From Gnetum montanum (taxonomy: Eukaryota > Streptophyta > Gnetopsida > Gnetales > Gnetaceae): 64,000 nt of DNA. The stretch lies in the NCBI GenBank assembly GCA_015680685.1, contig MNCI01016563.1, forward strand, positions 62,001 to 126,000, written 5' to 3'. Below the pieces are notes generated by a model, which searched no databases, was not told the DNA's origin, and saw only the letters and a list, made by a program, of their open reading frames with translations. This document shows, piece after piece, positions 45,401 through 57,825 of the stretch. A program made the translations under genes and the position numbers. Position 1 is the first letter of the stretch. Each line of letters starts with the position of its first letter.

Positions 45401-46905
45401 TACGCCCAAGGCGGACGTCTACAGTTTCGGAATGACGCTGCTGGAGATAATTAGCGGGCGCCGGAACATGGCCGGCAGGGGTGAATATCGTACCAGCGCT
45501 GGTGCTGCTCCGGCGGGTGTGTATTTTCCGGCATGGGCAGCAGCGGAGATCAGCAGGGGAAATGGCGCAGCTGTGGCGGACGCCCGCGTGGAAGTGAATG
45601 AGGAGGAGCTGCGGCGAGCCTGCACGGTGGTGCTGTGGTGTATTCAGGATGACGAAACGCAGAGACCCAACATGAGGGATGTGTTGCAGGTACAAATTTG
45701 TGTGTGTTTGTTCGTTTGTTGTGTTGGGTTGGGTTTTTTATTTGATCCCAGTCGGAGTCATCACCCGGAGACTCGGTGTTCATTTTACTTGGTGAGCCAC
45801 TTTTTCAAATGGTTAGGTTAAAGCTCAAGCTCGGAGACTCGATGCTTAGGTACGAGGTAAAGTTAAATGTTTCCCAACTTTTCATGAACGCGGCTATTTT
45901 CCTATAGTCTCGACTGATATGACCTTGTGATGAATTGGGCAAAAGTTGGTTTGTACCATCCACGAGTCTAAAGTAACATGTTGAGCCATCTGCATAGGAC
46001 ATATATACAAGCTGTTATCATTGTGATTGTAAGGAAAGTAAGAAAACAGAAATGTAGGTAGTATTAAGAAGAGAGGCTAAAAAGGTTAGATAGATAAGGA
46101 GACTTCTCCTTAGTATGACAAAGCCCTTAAATCTGATTGTTTGATGATTAGAGCAGAACATCTGATTACAAGATGGGACTGTCAACATTGCCTAAGAATC
46201 TCTCTTTTGCCTTGGGATACAACACTGCTCAATCTTGACCCGTCCTTAGTCAAGCACAACATCATCTTTGAAGAAGAATTAAGGCCTGTCAAGAAAAAGG
46301 CCTATGAATCAAAGCTAGTATCACCTTAGCTACCAAAGAGTAAATCACTAAAGTCTAATCTCTTTTTTGAGTGGGTACAACAAAGGAAGCCTAGAGATTC
46401 AGTGCTCATCCCACTCAGCAAGTCGATAAAGATAGCGGACAAGTGAAAGTAGCAATAGATAAACTTCTTTTTAACGCAAAAGCTCAAGTTAAGATACTTA
46501 GGATTCATCCTGCTCTCAGCAGTTCCACGGAGGACCAATAAATAACCTTTCTTACTCACGGCCCCAATGCTTAATGAGGGCCTTTTGAAGTAAATAGCTG
46601 CACCAAAGCTTAAACCCACAATCTGCAACTTTTTGAAGTGAATTATGACAATTATGGTGATGCAGGTATTGATGGGAGTGATTGTGGCACCAGCCCTGCC
46701 GTCGGTGCCAGAGTCGTTGCAGAGTATGTTGCAGCAACAGCCTCCGGAGAGTTTGGTGTTTTACTGGAAAAGGGACAGCGCCAGCACCAACACTAATAAT
46801 AATACCAACACCAACACCAACGGCAGCAAAACAACTTTGGCACCTCCTCCGCCTTCGTCGGCTTACTCGGCGGAATCCACGGACTCGCTGCATTCGCAGG
46901 TGTAG
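42443..46905 (+). CDS. G-type lectin S-receptor-like serine/threonine-protein kinase, four exons
   Basis: Exons are 42443-42881, 43663-44047, 44168-45689 and 46666-46905, with GT-AG introns that preserve phase (1, 2, 0) and give 861 residues. An in-frame ATG at 42395 would add 16 residues, but 42443 starts directly with a signal peptide (MKSAMLALLLAAAMVAGLA). Domains in order: bulb-type lectin (about 33-150, YLGTWYAKASNFTVAWIANR), S-locus glycoprotein region (LWQSFDQPGDTWIPGMKVG), a Cys-rich EGF-like segment (CGPYASCNNNNLQKCSCATG), PAN region (CRDACLQNCSCTAYAMNGTC), transmembrane helix about 451-475, and kinase about 510-785. The kinase has the Gly loop LGGGRFGSV, Lys536, HCDIKPEN with Asp633, DFG at 651-653 and APEW. 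HCD instead of HRD makes it a non-RD kinase, a class often linked to immune receptors. It most resembles the At2g19130-type subfamily of plasma-membrane receptors. The ligand is unknown. GC-rich exons contrast with the AT-rich surroundings. Confidence 0.9.
42539..42622 (+). repeat. 42-base in-frame tandem duplication in exon 1 of the kinase
   Basis: 42539-42580 and 42581-42622 differ at one base and encode GETLTGKGTRMSDN followed by GETLTGKETRMSDN. Related lectin kinases have a single copy of this segment before the VFELGIF strand, so the mature N-terminus carries a 14-residue insertion. Confidence 0.95.
45690..46665 (+). other. Third intron of the receptor kinase with possible retroelement scrap
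   Basis: A 976-base intron. Around 46210-46320 the plus strand encodes LNLDPSLVKHNIIFEEELRP then VKKKAYESKL, which recalls the segment just before reverse transcriptase in Tat-like pol (LDxxLVxHxLxxxxxxxPVKQK). The match is short and may be coincidence. Confidence 0.35.
46783..46830 (+). repeat. AAC/ACC-rich microsatellite encoding an Asn/Thr tail in the last kinase exon
   Basis: Repeated AACAC, AATAAT and ACCAAC words encode STNTNNNTNTNTNGSK in the cytoplasmic tail after the kinase domain. Such runs vary in length readily. Confidence 0.85.
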
Positions 46906-47240
46906 GTTTCTAGTGGGGTATCCCTTTTAACATTTAGTGCAGGCCTGGATATGTTTTTATGAGGGTCGGCCAGCAACATGGTTCATAAGTGGGTCCCGAA
47001 ATATACTTGTCCAAGTCAGAAAGCTAATCAGAGGTCCGTGAAAACTGGCGTTGTTAATCTAATAGCAAACAGGTAGCCGTAGCCTCGGTTCATCGCCAAG
47101 TGGCGTTTCTGTACCCTTATAAAATGGGTAGGATATACTACTTATTAAGAAATTTAGTACAAATTGAATTAAGTAATGGAGTAAGGATTAAATCAATATT
47201 AGAAAACTACAAAAGCTATCTTGTTATATAAAAAGGGGAA
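46906..47240. other. 3' flank of the receptor kinase
   Basis: No second gene. GGGGAATAAAAAT near 47235 could serve as a polyadenylation signal, though it abuts the LINE fragment. Confidence 0.35.
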
Positions 47241-48790
47241 TAAAAATAGTTTGAGCGGTTATTAAATGATATCATTGTGAGTAATATTTTTGTTAAGTTA
47301 TTGGGCACTTTGTTAGAAAAGAGAATCAATTCTTGGGCTAACGATAACCAGGTCAAGGCAAGCTATCAAGCAAGTTTCACACAAATTTACTCCACCATTG
47401 ATGACTTAGTTACTCTAAGACATTACATGGAGTTTGCAGAAATACCTAATAAAAAAGTTATTATTTGTTTTATTGATTTTACAAAAGTATATCATTTGAT
47501 GATTCATACATAACTATGGTTGTGCTTGCATAAAATTGATCTCTTCAAATTTGATTGTAGCAACTTAGATTGTATGAGGAGGTGATTATTGAAATAATAG
47601 AAAGCAATTCAAAGGAAAAATTTCAATTCTAGAGTAAAATTGGAGTTAAGCAAGGTTGTTCACTTTCTTCAACTCTCTTTGGTATCTTTATTAATGAAAT
47701 GCAAGAATGGTTATAAAATAGGGAAGATAGACATGCTATCCAAATTGAATCCAAAGGAGTGGGTTTTCTTTTATATGTAGATGATGTTATCTTGATCTCC
47801 ACTACTACAAAAAGTTTACGAAATATGTTGCAAATCCTAGAAAATTAATGTTATTCATATGGTCTTCAAGTGAATGTAGATAAAACCAAATTAACGATAT
47901 AGGGTACAAGAAATACCTATTATAACTTCTATTTTGAATGTAATTATGTGCAAATAGTAGGTTCTTTTAAATATTTGGGTCTCATTTATATGGACAATTA
48001 CATATGAGGGAAGTGCATCAAAGAAAAAAATAGTAGGAGGTTTCAAGGCTCTATATGCTTTTAAAAAAGTGTAACGATTTAGGACTTTAGGCTTGAAAGT
48101 TTAGAAAACAAATTTCATAGACTATCATCTATTCTATTGTATTATATGGATTGTACTTTAAGGACTTGGACTTGGTGCTAAACTTTGTAAAGATATTAAA
48201 GAGTGCAAAAAACTTTTCTTTTCAATGAGTTAAAGGTAAAGATGCAAATAATTTAATGTTATTACATGAATGTGATTTATTGCCTTTAAAAGTAAAATCC
48301 TTATGCCAATTCATTACATACACTTATAGCTTGCATATCTCAAGGTAAGATAAATTCTCTAAAGTAGTTTTTGAGGATTCGTGAGAACATGGTTGGTATT
48401 TTCAGGAGATGTAATGGTTGGAAATATAGAATATCTCTTGGAAGTACATGCAGCAAAATCCTAAGCATCTTTACCAACTAGTTAAGTAGAAGGTTTTAAC
48501 ATAGATATGGTCTAATGTGAAAGACAATAGACAATTTTATTTACACCATATTAGATCTAATAAACTAGATATAGAAGCTTACTATCTCTTAGCTGCTATT
48601 CCAATCAAGTATTAAAATGTTATCAGCAAGCTTCACTTAAGTTCTCATCATCTTAGAATTGAAAGTAATAGATGGATTCAACTCACTCAAGAATAGTACA
48701 TTTGTATGTTATGTGAATCAAGAGCCCTTGAAGATGATTTACATGTATTTCTTTCTTGTGTTGTGACTATCCATTTAAGACAACATTATA
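47240..48790 (+). mobile_element. LINE (non-LTR retrotransposon) fragment A
   Basis: The plus strand encodes LINE reverse-transcriptase blocks: IIVSNIFVKLLGTLLEKRIN, ASFTQIYSTIDDLVTLRHYM and ICFIDFTKVYHL (47260-47510), then GVKQGCSLSSTLFGIFINEM (about 47642), LLYVDDVILIS (about 47770) and GLQVNVDKTKL (about 47865). A C-terminal zinc-like segment MLCESRALEDDLHVFLSC follows near 48710. The 5' part of the element is missing and several stops and frameshifts are present. Its right end meets the solo LTR. Confidence 0.8.
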
Positions 48791-48795
48791 ATGTT
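48791..48795. other. Target-site duplication of the solo LTR, left copy (ATGTT)
   Basis: Identical to 49691-49695 on the other side of the LTR. Confidence 0.9.
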
Positions 48796-49690
48796 TGATG
48801 AATCATGTTTTGCCTGGCTCTGATATCGGGTATTCAATATTGGAGCTCTGATATCGGATACCTGATATCACAGCCCATAAGCGATGTTGGGTATCCTATA
48901 TCATGGCATGTGTGTCGGCCTATAAATATAGTGCTTGGGCACATGGTTTGGACATTAATTTCTTGTCATAAGTTAGTCAATAGAGTAGCTGAACTTTTGC
49001 AGTTTTATTCTGTAATTTTATAGAAGAGTCAGTGAGTGCCCGTAGAGTGGATCTAAGTTAGTTGTATGGAGTTTTATTCGAGTGGCAATGTACCTAGACA
49101 CATTCCATGAACGACAATAAGATCGAGATTGATTCTTATTCATTGTAGCACTTTGACTTAGATTAGATTTACTTTCCATATAATTTACTTTTCATGTACT
49201 TAGTTAATATTTACATTTTTGTACATGTTAACGAATTGGCAAAATGAGCACAACCAGTTTTGAGCATAAACATGTACTTGTTTGGTAACCCCAGCAACGT
49301 TATTGCTTGGTTTGCTCAGCAGCATAGCACTTGGTAATCCCAGTAGTGGATACATGGGTTTAGGATGTGTATGACAAGCTGGGAACAAACACTCATTGCC
49401 TATAGGCTAGTCTAGGCTTTACTTTCGATTGTTAATTCGATTAAACAAGTAATTTCTTTATCATGATTAAGAATAGCTTAGGGACGAACACCATCAATCA
49501 TCATATGCCTCACTTTGGACTAAACCATACATGACAAAGCTACCACTAGTCTAAGTGGGAAGACAATGAACTACGATCAAGGCATAATGATTTAGATGCA
49601 CAACTAGTCCCATCCATGGAATTCGACCAGATTATGCGTGAACGCTTGTGATTCGTATGGTTAGGTGTAGGGGTACCTCACGACTCATCA
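48796..49690 (+). repeat. Solo LTR of the Element 2/3/5 family
   Basis: 895 bases, TGATGAATCATG to CGACTCATCA, flanked by perfect ATGTT repeats. Its latter half contains the family signatures: paired TTGGTAAxCCCAG words (49282, 49332), GTGGGAAGACAATGAACTAC and GGTTAGGTGTAGGGGTACCT. The U3 has repeats of CTGATATCGGxTA (48828-48870) instead of the GTATACG words of Element 3, and a TATAAATATAG box near 48922. No internal sequence remains, so LTR-LTR recombination removed the rest. Confidence 0.9.
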
Positions 49691-50640
49691 ATGTTACAGC
49701 AAAAAATCTATATAATTTTTTTGAAGCCTTCATTGGTGCTTGATTAATTTGTAAAGTTTATCTTTATTTTTGGCATAGGAGCTCTATTTTTACTAAGAAA
49801 TAATTGTAGCAAGAAACAAAATTTAGCATGGAAGATCAAAAAGAAAATTTTTCATAGTCTTGTCCAACCTATATTATTATATGGGTGTGTTGTTGAGAAT
49901 CTTCTCTTTCCACAAATAATTAGAAAAAATTAGAGCATGTTCAAAAATGATTTCTTGTATGTGCATTTCAAGTGAAAATGCAAACTTCTTAAGATATATT
50001 AGTTTTAGAAGCAGATTTGCTTCCTCTTAACGTTGAAGCCCTTTGTCAATTTATTGTTTATACTTAGAAGTTAAGTTACATCGAAGAAGTTAACTATGCT
50101 AAGAAGATAATAAATGCTACACAAAAAAATAGATGATTACATTAAGAAAATTATGGCTTTGGTCATGGAATATTGTAATAAAAGATCTTCCTTTAAACAA
50201 AAGGCTCTTTCGAAAAACTATAAAAGAAAAAATCTTGGCTAAGGTTTGGTTACACATAGTAAGGAAAAAAGAATTTTCATTTACATTTTGTTAGAGGAGG
50301 TTTGTTATCTAGTACTCAAAAGTATCTATTCTTAGCTATTCATATTCATTTAAGGAATCAAATTACTAGAGCAAGAATGAGTCCTCATCATCTTCTTATT
50401 GAGATAGGTTGTTAGATTAATTTACCAAGAGAAGAGTCTATTTGCAGATTGTGCAAACAAAGCATAGAAGATGGAAAACATATTTTTTTTTTATTTTTCC
50501 TATCTTTGGCTCACTTTCAAATGAATTATACTATTAATTATAATATGTTGATTACTTTCTTTCAAATTGATCCTATATGCTTGGGGCATTTCACAAATGA
50601 TGTTGTCAACTTTCTTCAAAAATATGAGGTATTGTAACTG
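49691..50640 (+). mobile_element. LINE fragment B (3' end of a related copy)
   Basis: From about 49780 the plus strand encodes the post-polymerase region of a LINE ORF2 (SLVQPILLYG-like near 49860; VLEADLLPLNVEALCQFIVY near 50005) and ends with a zinc-like segment ICRLCKQSIEDGKHIFFLF at 50440-50500, with stop at 50638. Fragment A already contains its own version of these segments, so B is a second, 5'-truncated copy, not the continuation of A. The first 80 bases may still belong to A. Confidence 0.65.
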
Positions 50641-52253
50641 TCCAACAAATCCTTTGTGATTTCCTAGACGTAATAAAAATATTTAATTTTGAGTTTCCAT
50701 TTTTTATGAAAATGTAATATTTGTCCAATAAATCCTCTAGGTCTCTAAACATTACAAAGCTTCATTTCATTTTATAAATACTTATATTTTTGTCATAGAC
50801 AATACAAATAAATCACCATAAGAAATTGCAACTCTTCACAATAGCTCCTATCAATTCGTGAACTAATTAAAACAAATGTGATTTAGTTTCATGGATTATT
50901 TTTAATTTATAAAAGAATTATCACCTAGATGCTCAATGCTCATCTTGTTAAATGGATATGAGAAAGCTGATAGATGGATGAAAGCTTAACATTTTTAGAG
51001 TTGTTGCACCTAGGTTTGAATCCAAGTCTTACAACTTGAAAAAAAAGCACATTACCATCACTTCTCTTTAAATCATACTTCATTATTTTGACAACACTTT
51101 GACTTACATCTCATATGAAGTATAAACAAAGAATCTCATATATGAAGCCCACAAAAACACCCAATCTCCAAGGGGATGTTGGAAACCAAAATAATTGTAC
51201 TATAAATACACCCTAAGATATATAGTCTAAGTAGAACTTTATAACTCAATATTACCTACTAGAATCAAACCCATGACTTAGAACATTCAGATCAAAAGTC
51301 TTACCACTAGGCTACAAACCCAATCTTTAGACTCAACATTGTATTCTTTACAATATTATTTCACAAAGTTCTCTTCTACACCTCCTTGTTACTAAGAATT
51401 ATTGGTAATTTTCTTAATGATGTTTTCAAAACTCATAGCATTACATTTTTATTGTCCAATAAATCCAAAGGGTCTACAAACAAAATAAAATTTCAATTTC
51501 AAGTTTCTAGAGATGCATTATCTACCTCACTTTACAATAGATAAATAATATATAAAGATATTAAACAATTGTTTAGCTAAGATGTTTGAGTTTGATTTTA
51601 TATTTCATGGACATTTATGATTATACAAGCATCTTATTAAGGGGATTAATAAGTTGGCAACTTGTTTAAAAGTTCTTAAATTCATAATACTTATTTCATG
51701 AGCTAACTACAAATAATTACTTTATATTGTGAACTTTTCTAAGCAAAAATTGTTTGGAAATTTTTTCTAATTCATCTTACTCTTGAGATTAGGTCCATTT
51801 AAACCTATAATGATTATCTTCATGTATCAACTTGAGTACTTGAACTATAACTTTAATTGTGGCTTATTCTTAGGGGATTCTCAATTTATATACTTCAAGT
51901 CACCATTGGAATTTAAGGTCCACATAAACTTGTAAACTATGTTTATTAAGGATTTTGAGTGAGGCTATTAAAAAAAGCCATAACTTGGAGGAATATTTGT
52001 CATTGCAAATTAACCTAACAGACAATAAATATCTATGTGTATATAAAGGTAATAACAAGTTCATTTTTATCTTTTAAATAAAGCAAGAAACAATGACACA
52101 CAAATTGATACAACTCTTCTTCTATATTAACCTAAAAGTTGTTTGTTTATTATGTAAACCGTCATGATTCTACATCTTTAACATGAACTTTATCCATTGA
52201 GGTTGACTAATATTTTAATTTTTAATACTTTACCTCAAAATCAATGTAGATAA
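50641..52253. other. AT-rich intergenic DNA, nothing recognised
   Basis: No coding similarity, repeats or LTR structure seen on either strand. Confidence 0.5.
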
Positions 52254-53142
52254 TGATGAGCAGCTAGGTACCCCTACGCCCAACCATGCGAATCACGGAC
52301 GTTCACATGCGACTCGGTTGAATTCCATAGACTGTAAGCACTTTGCATACACTAGACCTTAACCAGCAAAACCTTTTGTTAGAACGGTCGTTGTCTTCCC
52401 AACCTCACTTGTGATGTTCTGATTGCGATGGTTAAGTGAGATTGATGCAACTAATTTTTATGGCTTTTTCACTTTATCTTCTAGCGTCTAATTCTTGGAA
52501 TGGAAAGTAAAGAAATAAAATATTATGTAATCTATAATTATCCTAACCTATATCTTAACTTTTCCTAGCATAAGTATCCAATCCCATCTTCCATGCACAT
52601 CTTGAGCATCCCCTAACCACTATTGGGTTACTAGATGTTAAGCGTCACTGGGCTGCCAAGTGTTGGTTTTACGTTCAAGATGGTCGTACTTATGGTTTCT
52701 ACGAACTATAAAAGAGCAATAGTGATTAAAATAATAACAAAAAAAACTTAAGGAATTATTAAAGCATAGAAATATTAAACTATTAAATGCATCAAATGAC
52801 TAAGTCCAATTGCTATAAGGAATGCTTGAAAAGCTCGTCTTTATTTTCGTTCACGCTAATGGGCTCAAGTACATCAGGGCTCGAATAAAGAGCCGAACAT
52901 CTTTCTTACACCTACTACGGGCACTTGAAAAATATTCTAACTCTCGCGGAAACAAATTGCAAGAGCTTTGCTACAATTGCCAAAAAGGTACCTAAGCGTG
53001 GCAGGAGCCCACTTATTTATAGGCTAAAACAGGCTCCGTGTAAACGGGGCCACGTCGATGCATGGAGGGATGCGTCGACGGGGCCACGTTGACGCTTGTA
53101 TATGTGGCCTAGTTGACGCATCGACTGTTTAGCACTTCATCA
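52254..53142 (-). repeat. 3' LTR of Element 5
   Basis: 889 bases, starting TGATGAGCAGCTAGGTACCC and ending TTTAGCACTTCATCA on the plus strand. It carries the same blocks as the Element 3 LTR in reverse. CCCCATGATTGAGTAAAAAC just right of it is the polypurine-like tract. Confidence 0.88.
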
Positions 53143-53199
53143 TACCCCCATGATTGAGTAAAAACTCGTCCTCAAGTTCCTCTACAATTTGGAAGGTAT

Positions 53200-55640
53200 G
53201 GACTTTTTATTACAACACACATGACACACACACATGAAACATACACACACATGATGCGCCAAGTGACCGAGTGTACAGAGAAGGAAAAATTACAAAATGG
53301 TGGTGTTTCAAGACAAAATTGAACACCTTGATGATTTTGGATTCTCTGCCATGTTGAAAGATGCAAAAATTGCTGGAGAAGATCACACCGTCCCTGGGGG
53401 TGGTGGTTCTGACACACCTTCACCAGCCTCTGGCCCATGTGGTGGTGGTGGCACTAATGATGGCTACCACGTAGAAGTTGCAACTTTGGGAGGTAACCGG
53501 AAAGGCTTCAAGAGGTCCATCATTTTTTTCTACTTACTTCTGGGATCGTTCACTGTCCAGGCGGCTTCACCAATGTGTGCCGGGACTGGAACCTCCCAAG
53601 GGCATGGTAGTACAGGGAAGAGTTCTTTCAAATTGATGAACCAAGTTGCGAACTATTTTCGTTCGATGTCAAATGCTTGAATTGATGTTTGCAGCTGCTG
53701 GTAGTCATTCATTCGATGGGCCAAGTTCTCCGCAACTGCACGTTGTCCTTCAAAACGCATACAAAGAACCTCGAGTTCTGCATTTGCTGTCTCTAATTTT
53801 TTTTGTCACCTTGTACACTTGGAACTCGCCCTCGTATAAAGAATACGAAATGGCCACTTGCTTTTCTAGTTCAGTCCGCGGTCTCCGAACTGTTAGCATA
53901 GCCAAATTTGCGTAGCGAAGGTTGGCCAACTTCATGTATTCTGTCATTTCTTCAATCTGCAATTCCTTGAGGTGGATCTCAGCCTAGTTGTAGGCATTCA
54001 ACCCATCAAAGATGGGTTGCCATACCTCGCCTCCTTCTCGGAGCTACTGAAGCGCTTGGTTCATCTTAGCCTTTGCGACTTGAATTTGTTTCTCATTCAC
54101 TTCCTTTTGTAATCCCACATGGTCCCTATAATAATTCTTAACTTTTTCAAACTTAAGGGCTTCGTTCTTTCAAGAGGCAATTTTAATGGCTGATTTCTAT
54201 CGCAAGGCTCGAACCTCCTCCATAAACATATTTCGATTTTCAGTGGCCAACCTCCTCACATCAGCATTCACCCTAGCTAGCTCTTCCTACTGTTGGTGAA
54301 TAAAGCTTTTCATGTGTTCGTTTTCAACACCAACATTGCGTAGGCGATGAACCTCCATGGTCAACTTGACGTTCTCCTGGCGAACCTCTGTCAAGTCCTT
54401 GTTTAAATGATATGCATGAGCATCTACCAAGGACTTATCAAAGATCGTCGACTCTCGCTCATCCTCAACTATTTGAAGTTTAACCCAAAGCTGTTAAAAA
54501 GCTTCATCTCTGGTGAGCTCACGGTTGAGGAGAGCTAGATCAGCAAGTTGGGTTCTTAATTGAGCAACTTTTGTTGCCAAGCGTTGATAATTAGCTTGAG
54601 TAGCTTCAAGTTTCCCTTCCAAGATGAGGCTCTTACCCCTTATCGAAAGTAGCTCCGTCTGGGTTGCAGTAATGTTGTCTGGAAGGTCGAAGACATCCGG
54701 AAATGGTTGTCCAGTTCCCACCAGTCAGTCCAACAGTTCTTCATGTTGGGCTGCATCAATCTTACTATGTGAAGTCCCGACGGATGCCTGTACATCTTCG
54801 AGTCCATGTACGTTTGGTACAGGTGTCGCCGGTGCATTGAGGGCCATAGCAATCGTGTCAGCAACCACTTCATCTGCAACCTCCTGTCCTTGGTACTACA
54901 TCAACAAGACTATCGCCCCCTCGCCATCTTCCAAGCATACCAAGAAAGTAGCGGAATTTCCTAAAATTTTAGAAAATAACTATTGTGTGGATACCATTAC
55001 CTCCTAGACACTAGGATCAGTTCTCACGGGTACCTACATTCAAGCGATAGAGAACATCGGCCCTGCTCTTTCTAGCAGACTTACTGAATGTGAGCCACTT
55101 GCTCCAGATGGCTCATTGTAGGGTGATAGACCAAAGGGTGTTCTCCTCCACCTTTCCTTCCAGATTGCTCTTGTTGACTCAAGAGCAATTACTGGATTTC
55201 GTGTATGTGCTCTACGATGGTTTGGGAACCCGACCTCGTTGTTTATGTAGGCGGTGGAGGTGATTGTTGCTCCTTCTCAGTTTGTGTAGTGGCCAAAGTC
55301 CCGTCCTTCATCATTTCCCTCCATGAGGTAATCGGGGCATGCCGAAGTGTATTGTTGGCATACCGTGCTATCCTTGCCTGTTTGCATAACTTTCTGATTA
55401 GGCAGGGAAAGGGGAGAACCTACCTTCCACGTTCGCTTTTAGCAAACCTCTTTTCAATTTCCAAGAATAACAATTGTGGAAGGCTCATTGGGAATTTCCC
55501 ACTTAAGGCGGCACATGCACGAGTGGAGAAGGTAGTGATTTTATTAGGTCTCACCGTTAGGTTCAAGTGGTAAGATGCAATCTTTGAATACACTCTCTCC
55601 GTAGTGGTTAGAGTGGTAAGAAATCTTTAGTTTCAGTGCC
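53200..55640 (-). pseudogene. Extra coiled-coil ORF of Element 5 (internally deleted)
   Basis: The minus strand matches the extra ORF of Element 3: ITTFSTRACAA-like sequence near 55520, then the shared block FDLPDNITATQTELLS at 54700-54650, RLATKVAQLRTQLA near 54570, and heptad-rich sequence down to about 53760 (MKLANLRYANLAMLTVRRP near 53930). Compared with Element 3, about 600 bases of the N-terminal part are missing near 55640. Stops are present but at partly different positions, so the two copies decayed separately from a coding ancestor. Function unknown; a structural role is one possibility given the coiled coil. Confidence 0.6.
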
Positions 55641-56059
55641 ATCTGCAATCAACCATAACCACTAATTAGATTATGCACAAGCTGCTCAAAATGGCCCTCA
55701 TACACCTTCTTAGTTTGACTAAGTTATGGTACTGGCACATGCATCCCATTAATTTCCCCGAAGTATTAGTTGATGGGTTAGAACCAAAAAAAATAAAGGA
55801 TAAGTTGGAGTTTAAACTATTATTTTCATTTTTTCCCTTAAGAGGTGCGAAGTCTTAATCAATTAATTAAGTAATGAATTAATTTCTAATAGACCTCACC
55901 TACCACAACTGAGAGCATACCTTTGGGTGCGTACAAGGGGAAGGATAGGTTGATGCAGACACATGATAGAAAACGTAGATGCTTGGGAAGAAGTGAGGCA
56001 AAAAAATGACAAAATCTCCCCCCAACTTGTTTGCAAAATGACAAAATTTTTAGGCACAA

Positions 56060-56155
56060 CAGGCATATATATAGGGGTGTAGGGCTATGTTGACGGGGCT
56101 GCATATATGCAGGGGGCTGCGTATACGGGGCCCCATATACGCAAGGGGTCGCACC
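56060..56155 (-). promoter_or_regulatory. Internal U3-like segment of Element 5
   Basis: Minus-strand counterpart of 28310-28400: GCGTATATGGGGCCCCGTAT, CGCAGCCCCCTGCATATATG, then a TATATATGCC box. Conservation in both copies supports a real component of the element. Confidence 0.45.
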
Positions 56156-57825
56156 CGTTGACCAACATTGACTAGCACAGAAAAGCCCAAAAAGAATGAA
56201 TTTAAAATGCCAAATTGGGGCAGTTGAAGAGCATGAGAAATCGAGAACATGGCTGAGGACAAGAGGAAGGTAAACCAGGCTAGAAAAAGAGTCATAGGTA
56301 GGAGAATGTGGGGAAAAAGGACCCCCCGGAGAAGAAGTCGAGCGATGGCTATCATGAAAACAATCAACCATGAAATCAAAAGGATGGGAGGCTAACAAAC
56401 GGGACTAGGAATATGCAAGTGGGTCCTCCCCATAGTAGGCAGTAGCCTCAGTAGCCCTTGCATATCCTCAACACTAGAGTCTGTGGGCCCCGGGGTCAAG
56501 AAATTGTGATCGCAAGTTAATACCCCCATCCATGAGCACTTGCCAAGGCATGAGAAGTTCATGGAAAGCACAACAAAATTTCAAAACATAAGACAGGTAG
56601 TGAAGTGAGTTATGGAGAGAAATGGGTGAAGAGAGAGGTGAGAGAATTGGAATTTCAATCATTGGTCACATGAAACCCCATGTGAAGTTGTGGTTAAGTG
56701 ACTCGGTAGGACCTTTCTTGAGTTCAGACCCAAAACCAACCACATACAGTGACATCGTAGCAACATGCGAAGCCTCGTCCATCCATCAAGTACACAAGAA
56801 TGCGTCCACAAAGAACCACCACTCCAACAGGCATGAGAGAAAGGAAGTGAAACAAGACTAAGTTAGAGGGGATGGAGTGAGTCCCATAACTAGTTTTCAT
56901 GACCCATGAGAGGCGGTCTAAGGGGTGTGCTTCGAATTCCGACAAACCTAGGTTTTTATTATTGTTTTTCCTATTATTTCGTGGGAACCACACCATGCAA
57001 AGACCCATGCTTGGTTGCATGCATTCGACCAAGGGGTGTGCTTTGAATCCTCATGTTTGTTTATTTTTTTGTGCTTTTTGAATTTTTGCAATGAGGACCA
57101 CACCATGTAAGGTTGAATTTCCCAGGAGCTTCCTTGTAGAGAAGAACGTGGAGTGGTAAGAAATTTGTAAGGACACACTTGCGACTTAGGGGATAGAAGA
57201 GGATGATGAATGTTGCATTCCCCTTGAAGTCACACCTGATTCAAACCATTGGGTCATCCCTGAGTCTAGGAACTACACAGGTCACACATTAATTAAAATA
57301 TTTTTTAAGTGAAGGGGTTGCATGTTTCCAAAGGAATGAAAACCATGGAGTGGGTGAATGGGTGGATGATGTGGACTCACTGCCAATTTTATGAGATGAA
57401 AATAGACGTAAAGTCCAAGAACAATAAATGCAAGGGTGGGAGCGAGATAAACTAGGTGGACGATTTCATGTGACCCATCGCAACAAAAACCATCCGTGCC
57501 AGACACCTGATGACAATAAGACAACTTATTAGCAACCAATTGAAAATTAAACACACACATGCATAAATAATCAACAAAGAAATGGAAAAGGAATTAAAGA
57601 AAGAAAAAGTTAGTAAGAATTGGCAAACGTATGAATGATGTTGAAAAACACAAAAGTGTAAAACAAAAAATTTCAAAAACAATGAGGAGCTTGGTAGAAT
57701 GGATTATCATGGAGGATGGTCTCCCCCACGATTGGGCAGAAAGGAGGAGATGTGAAAAATGGAATGAGGCTGTCCCAGTGACGATGAGGCGGTAGCACTA
57801 GTTAGGTGGAGTTCACAGAAAGGTT
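56156..57825 (-). other. Element 5 non-coding 3' region
   Basis: Collinear with 26641-28295 of Element 3, including both copies of the ACCATGCAAAG/ACCATGTAAGG block (about 56920-57010 and 57040-57115). No gene supported. Confidence 0.55.

Noticed and set aside
44312-45695. Long open frames on both strands overlapping the receptor kinase (380 codons plus strand, 404 codons minus strand)
   Set aside because: They are shadows of the GC-rich kinase exon in other frames. Only the lectin-kinase frame has recognisable domains.
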